Source: Streptomyces qinzhouensis (GTDB lineage Bacteria; Actinomycetota; Actinomycetes; Streptomycetales; Streptomycetaceae). Taken from it: DNA of 64,000 nt. The stretch lies in assembly GCF_007856155.1 (NCBI RefSeq), contig NZ_CP042266.1:3720001-3784000 (forward strand). Reading direction: 5' to 3'. How positions within the stretch are numbered: position 1 is the stretch's first letter; every line of letters begins with the position of its first letter. The notes under the pieces are model-generated. The model did not search any database. It was not told where the DNA came from and saw only the letters and a list, made by a program, of their open reading frames with translations. This document shows, in pieces, positions 16,760 through 25,061 of the stretch. A program made the position numbers and the translations under genes.

Positions 16760-17578
16760 GTGACCTCAGCACGACAGCAGAACATCCAGGTCGTGGCCCA
16801 CCGCGGGGCCTCCGAGGACGCCCCCGAGCACACACTGGCCGCGTATATGAAGGCAATCGAGGACGGTGCCGACGCCCTCGAGTGCGATGTCCGGCTCACC
16901 GCCGACGGCCACCTCGTCTGTGTGCACGACCGGCGCGTGAACCGCACTTCCAATGGGCGGGGCGCCGTCTCCGCACTGGAGCTGGCCGATCTCGCCGCAC
17001 TCGACTTCGGCACCTGGAAGGGGCGCGAGGACTCCGCCGAGAGCCCCGACTGGGGCGATCCGTCCCTCACCTCCGTCCTCACCCTGGAGCGGCTGCTCGA
17101 ACTCACCGCGGACTCCGGGCGCCGCGTCGAGCTGGCCATCGAGACCAAACACCCGACCCGCTGGGCGGGCCAGGTGGAGGAGCGTCTGCTGCAGCTCCTC
17201 GGCCGGTTCGGGCTCGCCGCCCCCGCATCGGCCGAGGATTCGTCCGTACGGATCATGAGCTTCTCGGCCCGTTCGCTGCACCGGGTCGCGGCGGCCGCGC
17301 CGACCCTGCCCACGGTCTATCTGATGCAGTTCGCGGGTCCGCGGCTGCGTGACGGACGGCTGCCCGCGGGGGTACGGATCGCGGGCCCGTCCATCCGGAT
17401 GATCCGCAACCACCCGGAGCACGTCGGCCGGCTGCACCGGGCGGGCCACCGGGTCCACGTCTGGACGGTCGACGATCCGGCGGATGTGGAACTGTGCGCC
17501 CGGCTCGGCGTGGAGGCGATCATCACCAACCGGCCGCGACAGGTGCTGACCCAGCTCGGCCGCACCGGCGGCGGCTGA
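16760..17578 (+). CDS. Glycerophosphodiester phosphodiesterase
   Basis: A 272-residue GDPD-family TIM barrel that hydrolyses glycerophosphodiesters to glycerol-3-phosphate and an alcohol. The N-terminal signature VAHRGASEDAPEHTLAAY has the catalytic His-Arg and the metal-binding Glu, followed by LECDVRLTADGHLVCVHD with the Glu/Asp pair and second catalytic His. Later it has ELAIETKHP and the closing VHVWTVDDP. No signal peptide is seen, so it is probably cytoplasmic. GTG at 16760 begins VTSARQQNIQVVAHRG; the ribosome site is weak and an out-of-frame ATG lies at 16752. Confidence 0.9.
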   Translation: MTSARQQNIQVVAHRGASEDAPEHTLAAYMKAIEDGADALECDVRLTADGHLVCVHDRRVNRTSNGRGAVSALELADLAALDFGTWKGREDSAESPDWGDPSLTSVLTLERLLELTADSGRRVELAIETKHPTRWAGQVEERLLQLLGRFGLAAPASAEDSSVRIMSFSARSLHRVAAAAPTLPTVYLMQFAGPRLRDGRLPAGVRIAGPSIRMIRNHPEHVGRLHRAGHRVHVWTVDDPADVELCARLGVEAIITNRPRQVLTQLGRTGGG

Positions 17579-17765
17579 CTCTTCCGCCCGCGCGCCCGCC
17601 GTCCCCACCGCTTTTTGGGGGGTGTAATACGCGACACACACGGGCCTCCACATTCCCGGCACGGGCCCGCCCGCTTGCCGCCCTTTCATACCGGTACGCA
17701 CAGGAACACCCCGCAAAAGTTGCACATGACACCCACTACGGGGAGTACACCGGCGCATTCACAAC

Positions 17766-17786
17766 GTACTCCCGGGTCAGGAGTAC
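17766..17786. promoter_or_regulatory. Inverted repeat upstream of the ATPase gene
   Basis: GTACTCC (17766-17772) and GGAGTAC (17780-17786) form perfect 7-bp arms about 85 bases before the start of the anti-sigma-type ATPase gene. A further GGAGTAC occurs at 17742-17748. It is a candidate regulator site. Confidence 0.35.
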
Positions 17787-17869
17787 CCCATCAGGCCGCT
17801 CGGGCCCGGTTTCCGGTCCCGCCCATTGGGGCATTCACACGGTGGCGTGGGGCAAAGGAGGTCTCGGGG

Positions 17870-18493
17870 GTGGCGTTGGTGGTGGCACAGCACGTGCCCA
17901 CGTCGTCGAGCATGGCCGTACCCCATGGCCCTGCGGGCGTGGGTGAGGCAAGGCATCGGATGCGCGAGCAGTTGCGCATGAGCAAAGTGCCCGAATCGGT
18001 CGTCGACGACGCGATGCTGATTCTTTCCGAACTGCTCAGCAACGCCTGCCGGCACGGCAGGCCGCTGGGTCACGCGGATCGGGGGGACGGCAATATACGG
18101 GCCGCTTGGCGCGTGGACCGGGCCGGACGGCTCACGGTCGCGGTGACGGACGGCGGCGGACCCACCCGGCCGGTGCCGTCGACTCCCTCGGTCACCGCGC
18201 GCGGCGGCCGCGGACTCCAGATCATCACGGCCCTGTCCCAGGAATGGGGCGTCCGCGACCATCCGGCGGGCGAGGTCACCGTCTGGGCGCTCATTGCGGA
18301 CGGGGCCCGCCACGATACGTACGCTACGCGCGTCACTGGCGGAGTTCCGGGCCTCGGCTTCGGTTTCACGGAGCCGTACGAAGGGGCTTACGACACTTCG
18401 CACGGCGGGCCGCATGACGGGTCGTACGACGGCGTGGCGTATGACGGGCACCCCGGCAGAGCGTCCGGCGGCGAGCAGCGCGACACCTTCTGA
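17870..18493 (+). CDS. Anti-sigma/RsbW-like ATP-binding regulatory protein
   Basis: A 207-residue GHKL ATPase-fold protein of the Streptomyces HATPase_c_2 group. N-box: SELLSNACRHG. G1: VTDGGGPTRP. G2: GGRGLQIITALS. No dimerisation His domain is present, so it resembles serine-kinase anti-sigma factors that act on STAS-type antagonists. The GTG at 17870 is chosen over longer frame extensions because AAAGGAGG ends 8 bases before it. The last ~50 residues are Gly/Tyr/Asp/His-rich low complexity (YDTSHGGPHDGSYDG). No cognate sigma factor or antagonist is adjacent; the PP2C-like protein at 23128 is the nearest candidate partner type. Confidence 0.82.
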   Translation: MALVVAQHVPTSSSMAVPHGPAGVGEARHRMREQLRMSKVPESVVDDAMLILSELLSNACRHGRPLGHADRGDGNIRAAWRVDRAGRLTVAVTDGGGPTRPVPSTPSVTARGGRGLQIITALSQEWGVRDHPAGEVTVWALIADGARHDTYATRVTGGVPGLGFGFTEPYEGAYDTSHGGPHDGSYDGVAYDGHPGRASGGEQRDTF

Positions 18494-18919
18494 CGGCGGC
18501 ACCGCCCCGGGGAGCAGCCGGCCCCGGTTCGGTGCCCCGGCCCGGTGCCGCGATTCGGTGCCGCGGCTCTGCGGCGTCGTTCGGTGGCATCGGTCGGTGG
18601 CATCGGTCGGCGGTGTGGTTCGGTGCCGCCGCGGTGGGTCCCGTGGCGGGCAACGCTGTGGGGCGGCGAGGCCGGCACGCGTCCCGGGCCCCTTGACACA
18701 TGGGCGGTACGCGGTCCTGGCGGGCCCGGACGCTGAAGTTCCGCACCGGCCGGGCAGCGGGCGGATGCCGCCCGGGTGGCTTCCGGGTGCCGTGGCCGCC
18801 GGGGAGCGCGAGGCGACTAGGCTCGCGCCAGGACCGACAGACACTCACCACCCCAGTCATCCGCGCCACGTGCCGCACATCGCACCACGCGCCGCTGTAT
18901 CCACGGGAGAAGCCGCACC
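18494..18919. other. Intergenic region with degenerate repeats
   Basis: Between 18520 and 18650 short units (ggtgccgcg, ggtggcatcggtc, the latter twice in tandem) repeat imperfectly. TAGGCT at 18818-18823 is a plausible -10 for the downstream SEC-C gene. No gene is supported. Confidence 0.4.
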
Positions 18920-19912
18920 ATGGCCAAGAAGCGCCCCCAGACCACGTCCGCCAAGCAGCAGCCGAAGGGCCGGGGCCGGACCGTCGGTGCCAACGAGCCC
19001 GTGCCCGTGGTCGGCGCCCGCGAGCCCTGCCCCTGCGGATCGGGCCGCCGTTACAAGGCGTGCCACGGCCGGGCCGCCGCGCACGCCGTCACCGAGCTGG
19101 TGCAGCGTCCGTTCGAGGGGCTGGCCGGAGAAGGCGACTGGGTCGCCCTGCGCGAGCTGGTGCCCGCCGCGACGGTGGAGCTGACGCTCAAGGGCGGGCT
19201 GCCCGACGGCGTACCGTCCGTGACGCTGGCGACCGTGCTGCCGATGGCCTGGCCGGCGCTCCGCCGCGACGACGGCTCGGTCCTCCTCGGTCTGCAGAAC
19301 GACACCGCGTCCGGTGACCTCAGCCGTGACCTCGCGGACACGCTGAACCGTGCGCTCCAGGCGGAGCCCGGTACTCCGGTCGCTGCCGAGCGGGCCGCTT
19401 CGGACCAGGGCCCCCGGCTCCAGGACCTGCTCGACCCGAACGCCCCCTTCGAGCCCGTGGTGCACTCCGGGTTCGAGTTCTGGGTGCCGGAGGCCGAGTC
19501 CGCGTCCGCGGATGTCGCCGCGTCCCTGGAGCGGGCCAACGCCGCCGCGCTGCCCACCGTCAAGCTCTCCGGTGTCGAGTCCGCGTACTGGTGCGAGACG
19601 CCGGAGAAGAACCACCTGCGGTGGGTGATGACGCACCCCGAGGAGAAGCTGCTCGATTCGCTGGCCAGGCTGCACGCCGCCGGGAGCAGCTCGCTCGGCG
19701 AGGGCACCCGGCTCGTCGGCTCCTTCCGGGCCCACGGCCTGGTGGTCCCGGTCTGGGACCTGCCCACCGGCATGGGCGCCGAGGAGTGCGAGAAGCCCGC
19801 GGCCGCGTTCGCCGAGCGGCTCGCCGAGGCACTGGCCTCGGACACCGCGCTCACCTCCGAGGAGCGCCGGGCACGCGGCGGCCTCACCAATCGGCAGATC
19901 ACGCTGAGCTGA
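18920..19912 (+). CDS. SEC-C motif (DUF5926-like) protein
   Basis: A 330-residue soluble protein beginning with a basic low-complexity tail (MAKKRPQTTSAKQQPKG). It has a SEC-C zinc-binding motif: Cys37, Cys39, Cys48 and His49 in PCPCGSGRRYKACHG. The rest (~60-330) is a conserved actinobacterial domain that I associate with DUF5926; it contains AYWCETPEKNHLRWVM and VVPVWDLPTGM. SEC-C motifs bind Zn and often mediate binding to SecB, ribosomes or other proteins. The function of this family is unknown to me. GGGAG near 18905 precedes the ATG. Confidence 0.75.
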   Translation: MAKKRPQTTSAKQQPKGRGRTVGANEPVPVVGAREPCPCGSGRRYKACHGRAAAHAVTELVQRPFEGLAGEGDWVALRELVPAATVELTLKGGLPDGVPSVTLATVLPMAWPALRRDDGSVLLGLQNDTASGDLSRDLADTLNRALQAEPGTPVAAERAASDQGPRLQDLLDPNAPFEPVVHSGFEFWVPEAESASADVAASLERANAAALPTVKLSGVESAYWCETPEKNHLRWVMTHPEEKLLDSLARLHAAGSSSLGEGTRLVGSFRAHGLVVPVWDLPTGMGAEECEKPAAAFAERLAEALASDTALTSEERRARGGLTNRQITLS

Positions 19913-20253
19913 ACACGCCAATTATTGCGGCCGACGCACAACTGGCCTGAACACGACGCCACGTTGATTCCCGGGCCGCTTCCGGCCCGGGATCCATGGT
20001 CGGAGCAGGGTCGACGGTCCGGCAATAGCGGGTGACTCCAGTCACAACTCCCGCAGCACTCAGCCGTTTCTCTGTCCGAATATCCGAGATCGAATTTGCG
20101 AACCGCAGATCTCTTGTTACCGTTCTAAGAGCCCGGTCGCTGGTGCATCCCCCGTCGCCAGCGACCGGGCCTCTGTCGTTTCCGGGCCCGGCCCGAGCCG
20201 GACCGAAAGTCGGACCGGAAGTTCCGCTTCCTCCCGATCCTTCCGGCGAATCC
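19913..20253. other. Convergent intergenic region
   Basis: It lies between the 3' ends of the SEC-C gene and the minus-strand secreted protein gene. The main structure is the 13-bp hairpin at 20131-20170 with promoter-like hexamers upstream (listed separately). Confidence 0.5.
20131..20170. ncRNA. Hairpin with C-rich loop: candidate small RNA or terminator
   Basis: A 13-bp perfect stem (20131-20143 with 20158-20170) closes a 14-base loop, tgcatcccccgtcg. On the plus strand TTGCGA (20096-20101), a 16-bp spacer and TACCGT (20118-20123) place a possible start at ~20130, immediately before the stem. The product would be little more than the hairpin plus a CTCTGTCGTTT tail. It may instead just terminate one or both convergent genes. 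Confidence 0.4.
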
Positions 20254-21000
20254 TCAATGCCCCGCCGGATCAACGGAGTTGCTTCCGGAGCGGAGCAGCA
20301 GCGGTCCGTCGCCCCGATCGCCCGCGGGCACACCCTGAGCATGCCGGCTTCCCTGCCCGGGCCCACCCCCTGCCACCGGCGACGCCTCTTCCACCGCCGC
20401 GAACTCGGCCACCGCGAAATAGCCCCGGAGGCCGCGGGAAGAGACCTTCGGCGTCTCGCAGACGCCCGGCTCATCGCCCGCTTCAACCACACAGTTCATC
20501 TGAAGCGTTCGGCGTGCGGGACCCATGAGAGTGAGTACGGAAGTCAATTCCGCGCCGGTGGCATTCCGGTAGTACGTACGTGCCCAGGTGGCACGGCCAT
20601 CGGTCAGTACACATGTCTGGGCCTCAACCCCGTCCGGAGAGCTGAGTTCCGGTCCGCAGCGCGCCCGGGTGGCGCCCACGGCCCCGGCCGCGGATGCCGC
20701 ACCGGGCGATACCCCGCCCGCCGGACCGGCCGTATTCGTGACCCCGGGTGCCGCAGTGTGCCCACGGCTGGGGCGATTTCCGGCCGAGTTCCGGGATGGG
20801 CCCGCGCCCGGATCCCGGCGGCCCGATTCCCCCGTCGTGCCGGAGACCGCGGGCGGCCGGCCGGTACCCGGTGGCCGACCGTCCTGAGCCCGTACGAGCC
20901 CGGACCGGTCCGGCACCCGGCCTTCGCCCGCCACCGCGGCCAGCGGCACCAGAGCGGCGGCGACCACAACCGAGGAGATCCCGACCATGCGGAGATTCAT
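20254..21000 (-). CDS. Secreted protein, unknown function
   Basis: A 248-residue predicted exported protein. ATG at 21000 (AGGT 6 bases upstream) starts NLRMVGISSVVVAAALVPLA with likely cleavage after AVA; an alternative ATG is at 20988. Residues ~30-120 are Gly/Pro/Arg-rich low complexity. The compact part after ~120 has four Cys: RCGPELSSPDG, QTCVLTDGRATWARTYYRN, LQMNCVVEAGD and GVCETPKV. These probably form two disulfides in a small beta domain, followed by YFAVAEFAA. I do not recognise the family. A purine-rich stretch (21010-21180) precedes the gene. Confidence 0.65.
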   Translation of the reverse strand: MNLRMVGISSVVVAAALVPLAAVAGEGRVPDRSGLVRAQDGRPPGTGRPPAVSGTTGESGRRDPGAGPSRNSAGNRPSRGHTAAPGVTNTAGPAGGVSPGAASAAGAVGATRARCGPELSSPDGVEAQTCVLTDGRATWARTYYRNATGAELTSVLTLMGPARRTLQMNCVVEAGDEPGVCETPKVSSRGLRGYFAVAEFAAVEEASPVAGGGPGQGSRHAQGVPAGDRGDGPLLLRSGSNSVDPAGH

Positions 21001-21351
21001 GGACACCTGCCGACTGCGAGGAAACGGCGGAGGACAAGAAACAGACGAGAAGCGGACGAGAAGCGGGTGCGGGGAAAGCGGAAGCAGAGAAGAGCGTCCG
21101 CGGAAGGGCGGAACGGTGGAACGGCGGAACGGGAAGAGCGAAGAAAGGAACGGGGACGGAGAAGGGGAAGCCAGGGGTCCGGCGGCGGGCGGCTGAGCCG
21201 GAGAACGCCGGAGACACCTGAGCAGCGGTACGAGCAACAGGTGCGGGGCGACGATATCCGTGTCGTACGGAGGCGGGGCGGGCCGCACACCCGATTCCCG
21301 TACAACTCGGGCCTACTCCTACCCGTTCGGGTGACACCCTGAGCGCAGAAG

Positions 21352-21377
21352 GGCCGGGCCCGGAGCCGGGCCCGGCC
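21352..21377 (-). terminator. Hairpin terminator candidate
   Basis: A 10-bp G+C-only stem (21352-21361 with 21368-21377) lies between the 3' end of the PrimPol-like gene and the 5' end of the secreted protein gene, both on the minus strand. Confidence 0.5.
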
Positions 21378-21445
21378 TCTGCCCGAAGGCACCTCGTACG
21401 GACCGGCAGCAACCGGCAGGGCCGGTACGGTCCGCACTACCGGAG

Positions 21446-21542
21446 CGGATCGGTGAATCGGGGTCGATCGGGGTCGATCGATGGATCGGAGTCGATCAGG
21501 ATCGATCAGCCGGTCGGGGCGGACCGGTCGATCGGGTGGATC
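21446..21542. repeat. GATC-dense degenerate repeat
   Basis: Nine GATC tetranucleotides occur in 97 bp, mostly in ggtcgatcgg-like units. The tract lies directly downstream of the minus-strand PrimPol-like gene. No matching feature type is known to me. Confidence 0.6.
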
Positions 21543-21561
21543 AACAGGAAACGGCCGGTAT

Positions 21562-22245
21562 TCAGTACGCCAGCCGACTGCCGCCGTCCGGCGCGCTCGT
21601 ACTCGCTTCCACAAGGGCGTCGATCACCGTCTCCACATCCGGGAGCCAGGGCGCGACCGCCCCCGCCCCGGGCGCCCGCTCCCAGCGGACCTGCCCCGTC
21701 CCGGTCTCCGAAGGCGGCAGGATCAGATAGCCGCCCTCACCGTGGAACCGCAGCGAGCCGGGCACCCGGTCCTTCACATACAGCAGCTCACCGAGCCGCT
21801 CCAGGCTGTACGGCGCGACCAGCAGCGACCACCGTGTCGACGTCGCCACCACGGGCCCCAGCCGCACCCCCATCCGGTCCAGCTCGGTCAGCGCGACCGC
21901 TCCCGCGAGGGCCGGCAGGCTGATCGCGCAGGGCGCCTTCCCGCCGGTGGCCAGGACCACCGGTGCGGTCGGGCGGTTCGTCCACCACCAGCGCAGCATG
22001 CGCGCATCGGTGGTCGCCGCCAGGATTCCGGGGTCGAAGGGATGTGCACCGGGAACGGCGCACTCCGGGTCGGGGCAGGCGCAGCGCCGGTCACGACCGC
22101 CGCCGGCGGCAGCCGGCCCCACTCCGGGGATGACAGGCCACTGCCATGCGGCGCAGGTGAGCACCGCTTCGAGCTGTGCAGGCTGTACCGGGCCCCTCTT
22201 GCGCCACAACCGAAGCCTGCGTCGCCTTCCGAGGATCTCGCGCAT
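21562..22245 (-). CDS. PrimPol-like protein with degenerate active site
   Basis: A 227-residue protein conserved, from memory, in Streptomyces and usually labelled DNA primase/polymerase. ATG at 22245 gives MREILGRRRRLRLWRKRG. A Cys/His cluster (RRCACPDPECAVPGAHPFDP) may bind zinc. The central part aligns in pattern with the PrimPol fold (ILAATTDARMLRWWW; ATGGKAPCAISLPALAG; FHGEGGYLILPPSE). The DxD expected in the GVDLD strand reads CAISLP, so catalytic metal binding appears lost. It may be a DNA-binding or regulatory relative. The frame stays open far upstream, but the low-quality extension argues against an earlier start. Confidence 0.7.
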   Translation of the reverse strand: MREILGRRRRLRLWRKRGPVQPAQLEAVLTCAAWQWPVIPGVGPAAAGGGRDRRCACPDPECAVPGAHPFDPGILAATTDARMLRWWWTNRPTAPVVLATGGKAPCAISLPALAGAVALTELDRMGVRLGPVVATSTRWSLLVAPYSLERLGELLYVKDRVPGSLRFHGEGGYLILPPSETGTGQVRWERAPGAGAVAPWLPDVETVIDALVEASTSAPDGGSRLAY

Positions 22246-23086
22246 GTGCGCTCGTTCCTTTCCGTTGAACGCCGAGGTCCACATCACACCATGTGTGCAG
22301 GTTTTCACTGTGCATACGAATACGCGCTGTGTGTACGTACTGCGTGCGTATACGTACCTTGTCCGCCGCTGGTTCCAACGAAGCCGGTACGTACTACGGG
22401 TCGGCTGGTCGGCGCCGGTCCCGCCCTGCTGTGCCGGTGGCCTCGACCGCCACCGGCAGGGGCGTCCCCCGGCTGACCTGCGGCAGTTTCGCCGCCCGGG
22501 GGCCGAACGTGGACGTGCTTCATCAAACGTGTGATGAGGGACGTGTGCCTGACGCTTGTGTGTCCCGTTATAGCCGGACGACGCCGCGTGCGCGGCCCGA
22601 TCGGCCTTTTCCCCTCCGCCCGGCGGTCGGTCCGGGCGGCCTGTCCGGGGATCGTTCTCAGGTTCCGTCACGGCCCACGGACTGTAGGACGCCTCGGCCC
22701 GTCACCGGGTTCCGGGACTTTCCAACTGACCCCGGACGTCACCTTTTACGTACTTTACGTACCCGCCACGTTCGGTGCGACGCATCCGTCCGGCCACCCG
22801 GCAGGTCACTCCAGAATCGTTCGCCCCGGAGGGATCCGTCGAAGGATCACCGTCGAACATGTTCAGTCGATCGCAATTGACGGCAAGCAGCGGCATTTTT
22901 CAGCCAAGTTCACCAACCCATGACGAATACCCTTTACTCCGGAACCCTCAGTCAAGAGCACCCCAAAGCATTCTCAAGCCCCCGTAGACACCATCAATCC
23001 CACTGGTGCAATGCTGGACATCGGCTGACATCTGCGTGTAGATGTGGACCCCTTGCTGGCGGCGCAAAATGACCTGGGGGTTTGCG
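22246..23086. other. Long divergent intergenic region
   Basis: About 840 bp separate the PrimPol-like gene (minus) from the PP2C-like gene (plus). Alternating-type sequence rich in GTAC/CGTA (22300-22400) is followed by an inverted repeat at 22520-22537 (TCATCA-N6-TGATGA), a TTACGTA direct repeat near 22745-22765 and the palindrome GAACATGTTC at 22855-22864. No ORF with family features is evident; these look like regulatory sites. Confidence 0.45.
22520..22537. promoter_or_regulatory. Palindromic candidate operator
   Basis: TCATCA (22520-22525) and TGATGA (22532-22537) form perfect arms with spacer aacgtg, in the divergent region upstream of the PrimPol-like gene. The regulator is unknown. 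Confidence 0.3.
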
Positions 23087-23131
23087 ATGCTTTGGCACGA
23101 AGCACACCCATCGGAAAGATCGCTCCTATGA
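23087..23131 (+). CDS. 14-codon upstream ORF coupled to the PP2C-like gene
   Basis: ATG at 23087, preceded by a G-rich stretch (cctgggggtttgcg), opens a reading frame encoding MLWHEAHPSERSLL. Its TGA (23129-23131) overlaps the ATG (23128-23130) of the next gene as ATGA. The peptide resembles nothing I know. The perfect overlap suggests translational coupling or a leader-peptide control device. It could also be chance. Confidence 0.35.
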   Translation: MLWHEAHPSERSLL

Positions 23132-24945
23132 GCGCACCTCACCTTCCGAAAGTGGCCGGAATCGATTCTTCGATTCCTCACTCCGCGCAGACTGCGGCGG
23201 CTCCGCCCACGACCGTCGCCGCTTCTCCGCCGTCCCCGCCCGGCCCGCCCGCGCCCGACCCGTCCGACCCGTCCGGGCCGTCGTCTGCGGATGGCCCGAC
23301 TGCCCCGAGCGCCCAGGGAACTTCACGTTCCCCAGGGGGCGTGTCGGTGGTCGAAGGGGCGTGCACGGACCCCGGCGCGCCGGTCGCGTTCGGCGAGCGC
23401 GTGGCGGACCGGGTCGCCGATCTCACCACCCTGCACGAGCTGACCGGCCGTCTGACCGCCGTCGCATCGCTCGACGCGGCCCTCGACGAGGTGTTGCGGG
23501 CAGGCGCCGGGATCGTCGGTGCCCGTCGCGGGCTGATCGTCCTCGAACCCCCGCCCGGCACCACCGCGCTCACCTCACCGGTGTCCGTCACCCGCGGATA
23601 CGGGCTCAGCCACGCGGAGCTGGGCCATATCGAGACCGTGCCCCGCCCGCTGACCGCATACGGCCGCATCCTCGAAGGCACCGAAAGCACCGAAGGCGCC
23701 GAAGGCATCGACGCCCCCGCCCGGCGCGCGGTGCGAACGGAGCCGGCCGGCCCCGCGCCGGAGCACGGCACGCCCGACGGTTCCGCGCCCGGCTCGTGGC
23801 CGTACCCCCCGCCCTGCCCCCGGTCCCCGGCCGTCGCCCACCCGGACATCCTCAACGACGACTCCCTCGACCCACTGCGCCGCGAGGTCGCCGTGCGTCT
23901 GGGCTGCGCCGCCGCGTACACCCAGCCGCTGATGTCGCGGACCGCCGGCACCCTCGGCGCCGCCGTCTGGCTCTACGACACACCCACCGTCCCCACCGAC
24001 CGCCACCGGCGGCTCGTGGACGACTACATGCGGTACGCCGCCGAGCACCTGGCCCGCCTGGCCGAGCTGGCGGAGGCCCGGCGGGCCGTCGCGAGCATCG
24101 CCGATGAACTGCTCCCGAGCCGGTTGCCGCACGTCCCCGGCGTCCGGCTCGCGGCCCGGCACCGCACCGGTCCGCACGGCCCGCGCGGCAACTGGTACGA
24201 CGCCCTTCCACTGCCGGAGGGCGCGCTGGGCCTGGCCGTGGGCTCGGTCGGCGGTACGGGTCCGAGGGCGCTCGCCGCGGTGGGACGGCTGCGCGCCTCC
24301 CTGCGGGCGTACGCGGTCATGGAGGGCGAGGATCCGGTCGCGGTGCTGTCGGATCTGGAACTGCTGCTGCGGCTGACGGAACCGGCCGGGACGGCGACGG
24401 CGCTGTTCGCCTACGCCGAGCCCGCCGCCGGGAAGATGGTGCTGGCCGGGGCCGGGCACACACCTCCCCTGCTGATCGGCGAGCGGCGCACGGAGTTCGT
24501 GGAGACATCGCTGTCGGCGCCGCTGGGGATGCTCGCGTGCTGGGAGGCGCCGAGCGTGGAGCTGTGCCCCGAACCGGGAGAAACGGTGCTCCTCTATACG
24601 GACGGGCTGCTGCGGCGAACCGGGGAGCCGATGGACCGGGCGTTCACCCGGCTGCACGCGGCGGCGGCGAGCGTACCGAGGGCGGCCCGGGAGGACCCCG
24701 GGGCGGTCGCGGACCATGTACTGCACACACTGTTTCCGCGGGCCCCCGAGCCCGCGGGGTGGCCGGAGGAGGACACTCCGGTGGCTCCGGCACTTCCCGG
24801 CGGAGGCCCGGACGGGGAGGTTCCGGGGTACGAGTACGGGGCCCGGCCCGCCCCGCGGGACGGCTTCCGGCCGGGGGCACCGCGCTCCGCGGCGTACGGC
24901 GACGGTGAGGACGACATCGTCCTGCTCGCCGTCCGCTTCGGCTGA
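23128..24945 (+). CDS. GAF / SpoIIE-type PP2C phosphatase-like protein with degenerate metal site
   Basis: 605 residues from ATG 23128 (GGAAAG 9 bases upstream); an in-frame GTG at 23044 would add 28 residues but has no ribosome site. The order is a Pro/Ser-rich N-tail (~1-80), a GAF domain (~95-330, with an insertion around 190-240), a short helix, then a PP2C/SpoIIE domain (~345-560). Family motifs are altered: GGDWYD reads GNWYD, and GDVMGHG reads GSVGGTG, so a metal-binding Asp and the GHG turn are missing. AGAGHTPPLL, LLYTDGLLRR and the late DDIVLLAVRF remain. These phosphatases dephosphorylate anti-anti-sigma (STAS) proteins. This copy may be weakly active or a pseudophosphatase binding partner. 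No STAS gene is adjacent. Confidence 0.8.
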   Translation: MSAPHLPKVAGIDSSIPHSAQTAAAPPTTVAASPPSPPGPPAPDPSDPSGPSSADGPTAPSAQGTSRSPGGVSVVEGACTDPGAPVAFGERVADRVADLTTLHELTGRLTAVASLDAALDEVLRAGAGIVGARRGLIVLEPPPGTTALTSPVSVTRGYGLSHAELGHIETVPRPLTAYGRILEGTESTEGAEGIDAPARRAVRTEPAGPAPEHGTPDGSAPGSWPYPPPCPRSPAVAHPDILNDDSLDPLRREVAVRLGCAAAYTQPLMSRTAGTLGAAVWLYDTPTVPTDRHRRLVDDYMRYAAEHLARLAELAEARRAVASIADELLPSRLPHVPGVRLAARHRTGPHGPRGNWYDALPLPEGALGLAVGSVGGTGPRALAAVGRLRASLRAYAVMEGEDPVAVLSDLELLLRLTEPAGTATALFAYAEPAAGKMVLAGAGHTPPLLIGERRTEFVETSLSAPLGMLACWEAPSVELCPEPGETVLLYTDGLLRRTGEPMDRAFTRLHAAAASVPRAAREDPGAVADHVLHTLFPRAPEPAGWPEEDTPVAPALPGGGPDGEVPGYEYGARPAPRDGFRPGAPRSAAYGDGEDDIVLLAVRFG

Positions 24946-25061
24946 CCGGCGGACGAGTCCACTGGTACACCCGTTATGTCGGACTCATCACACCCTTCGA
25001 GGCCCTCTTCACCACGCACATACGATGGAGTCCGGTCCGATGACGTGTCGAGGAGGCAGAC

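Larger units (their letters stand above)
21001..21561. other. Intergenic region: purine-rich tract, terminator, GATC-rich tract
   Basis: The plus strand from ~21010 to 21180 is strongly purine-rich (gaagcgg/gaacgg runs). A hairpin lies at 21352-21377 and a GATC-dense tract at 21446-21542. No ORF with family features was found. Confidence 0.5.

Noticed and set aside
18366..18380. Possible third parS site (ggtttcacggagccg)
   Set aside because: Only one arm of the palindrome is present.
20131..20170. Assignment to the actinobacterial 6C RNA family
   Set aside because: Only one hairpin with five loop cytosines is present, whereas 6C RNA has two C-loop hairpins.
22855..22864. GAACATGTTC palindrome as a LexA box
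   Set aside because: The half-sites are separated by two bases instead of four and the outer bases do not match.
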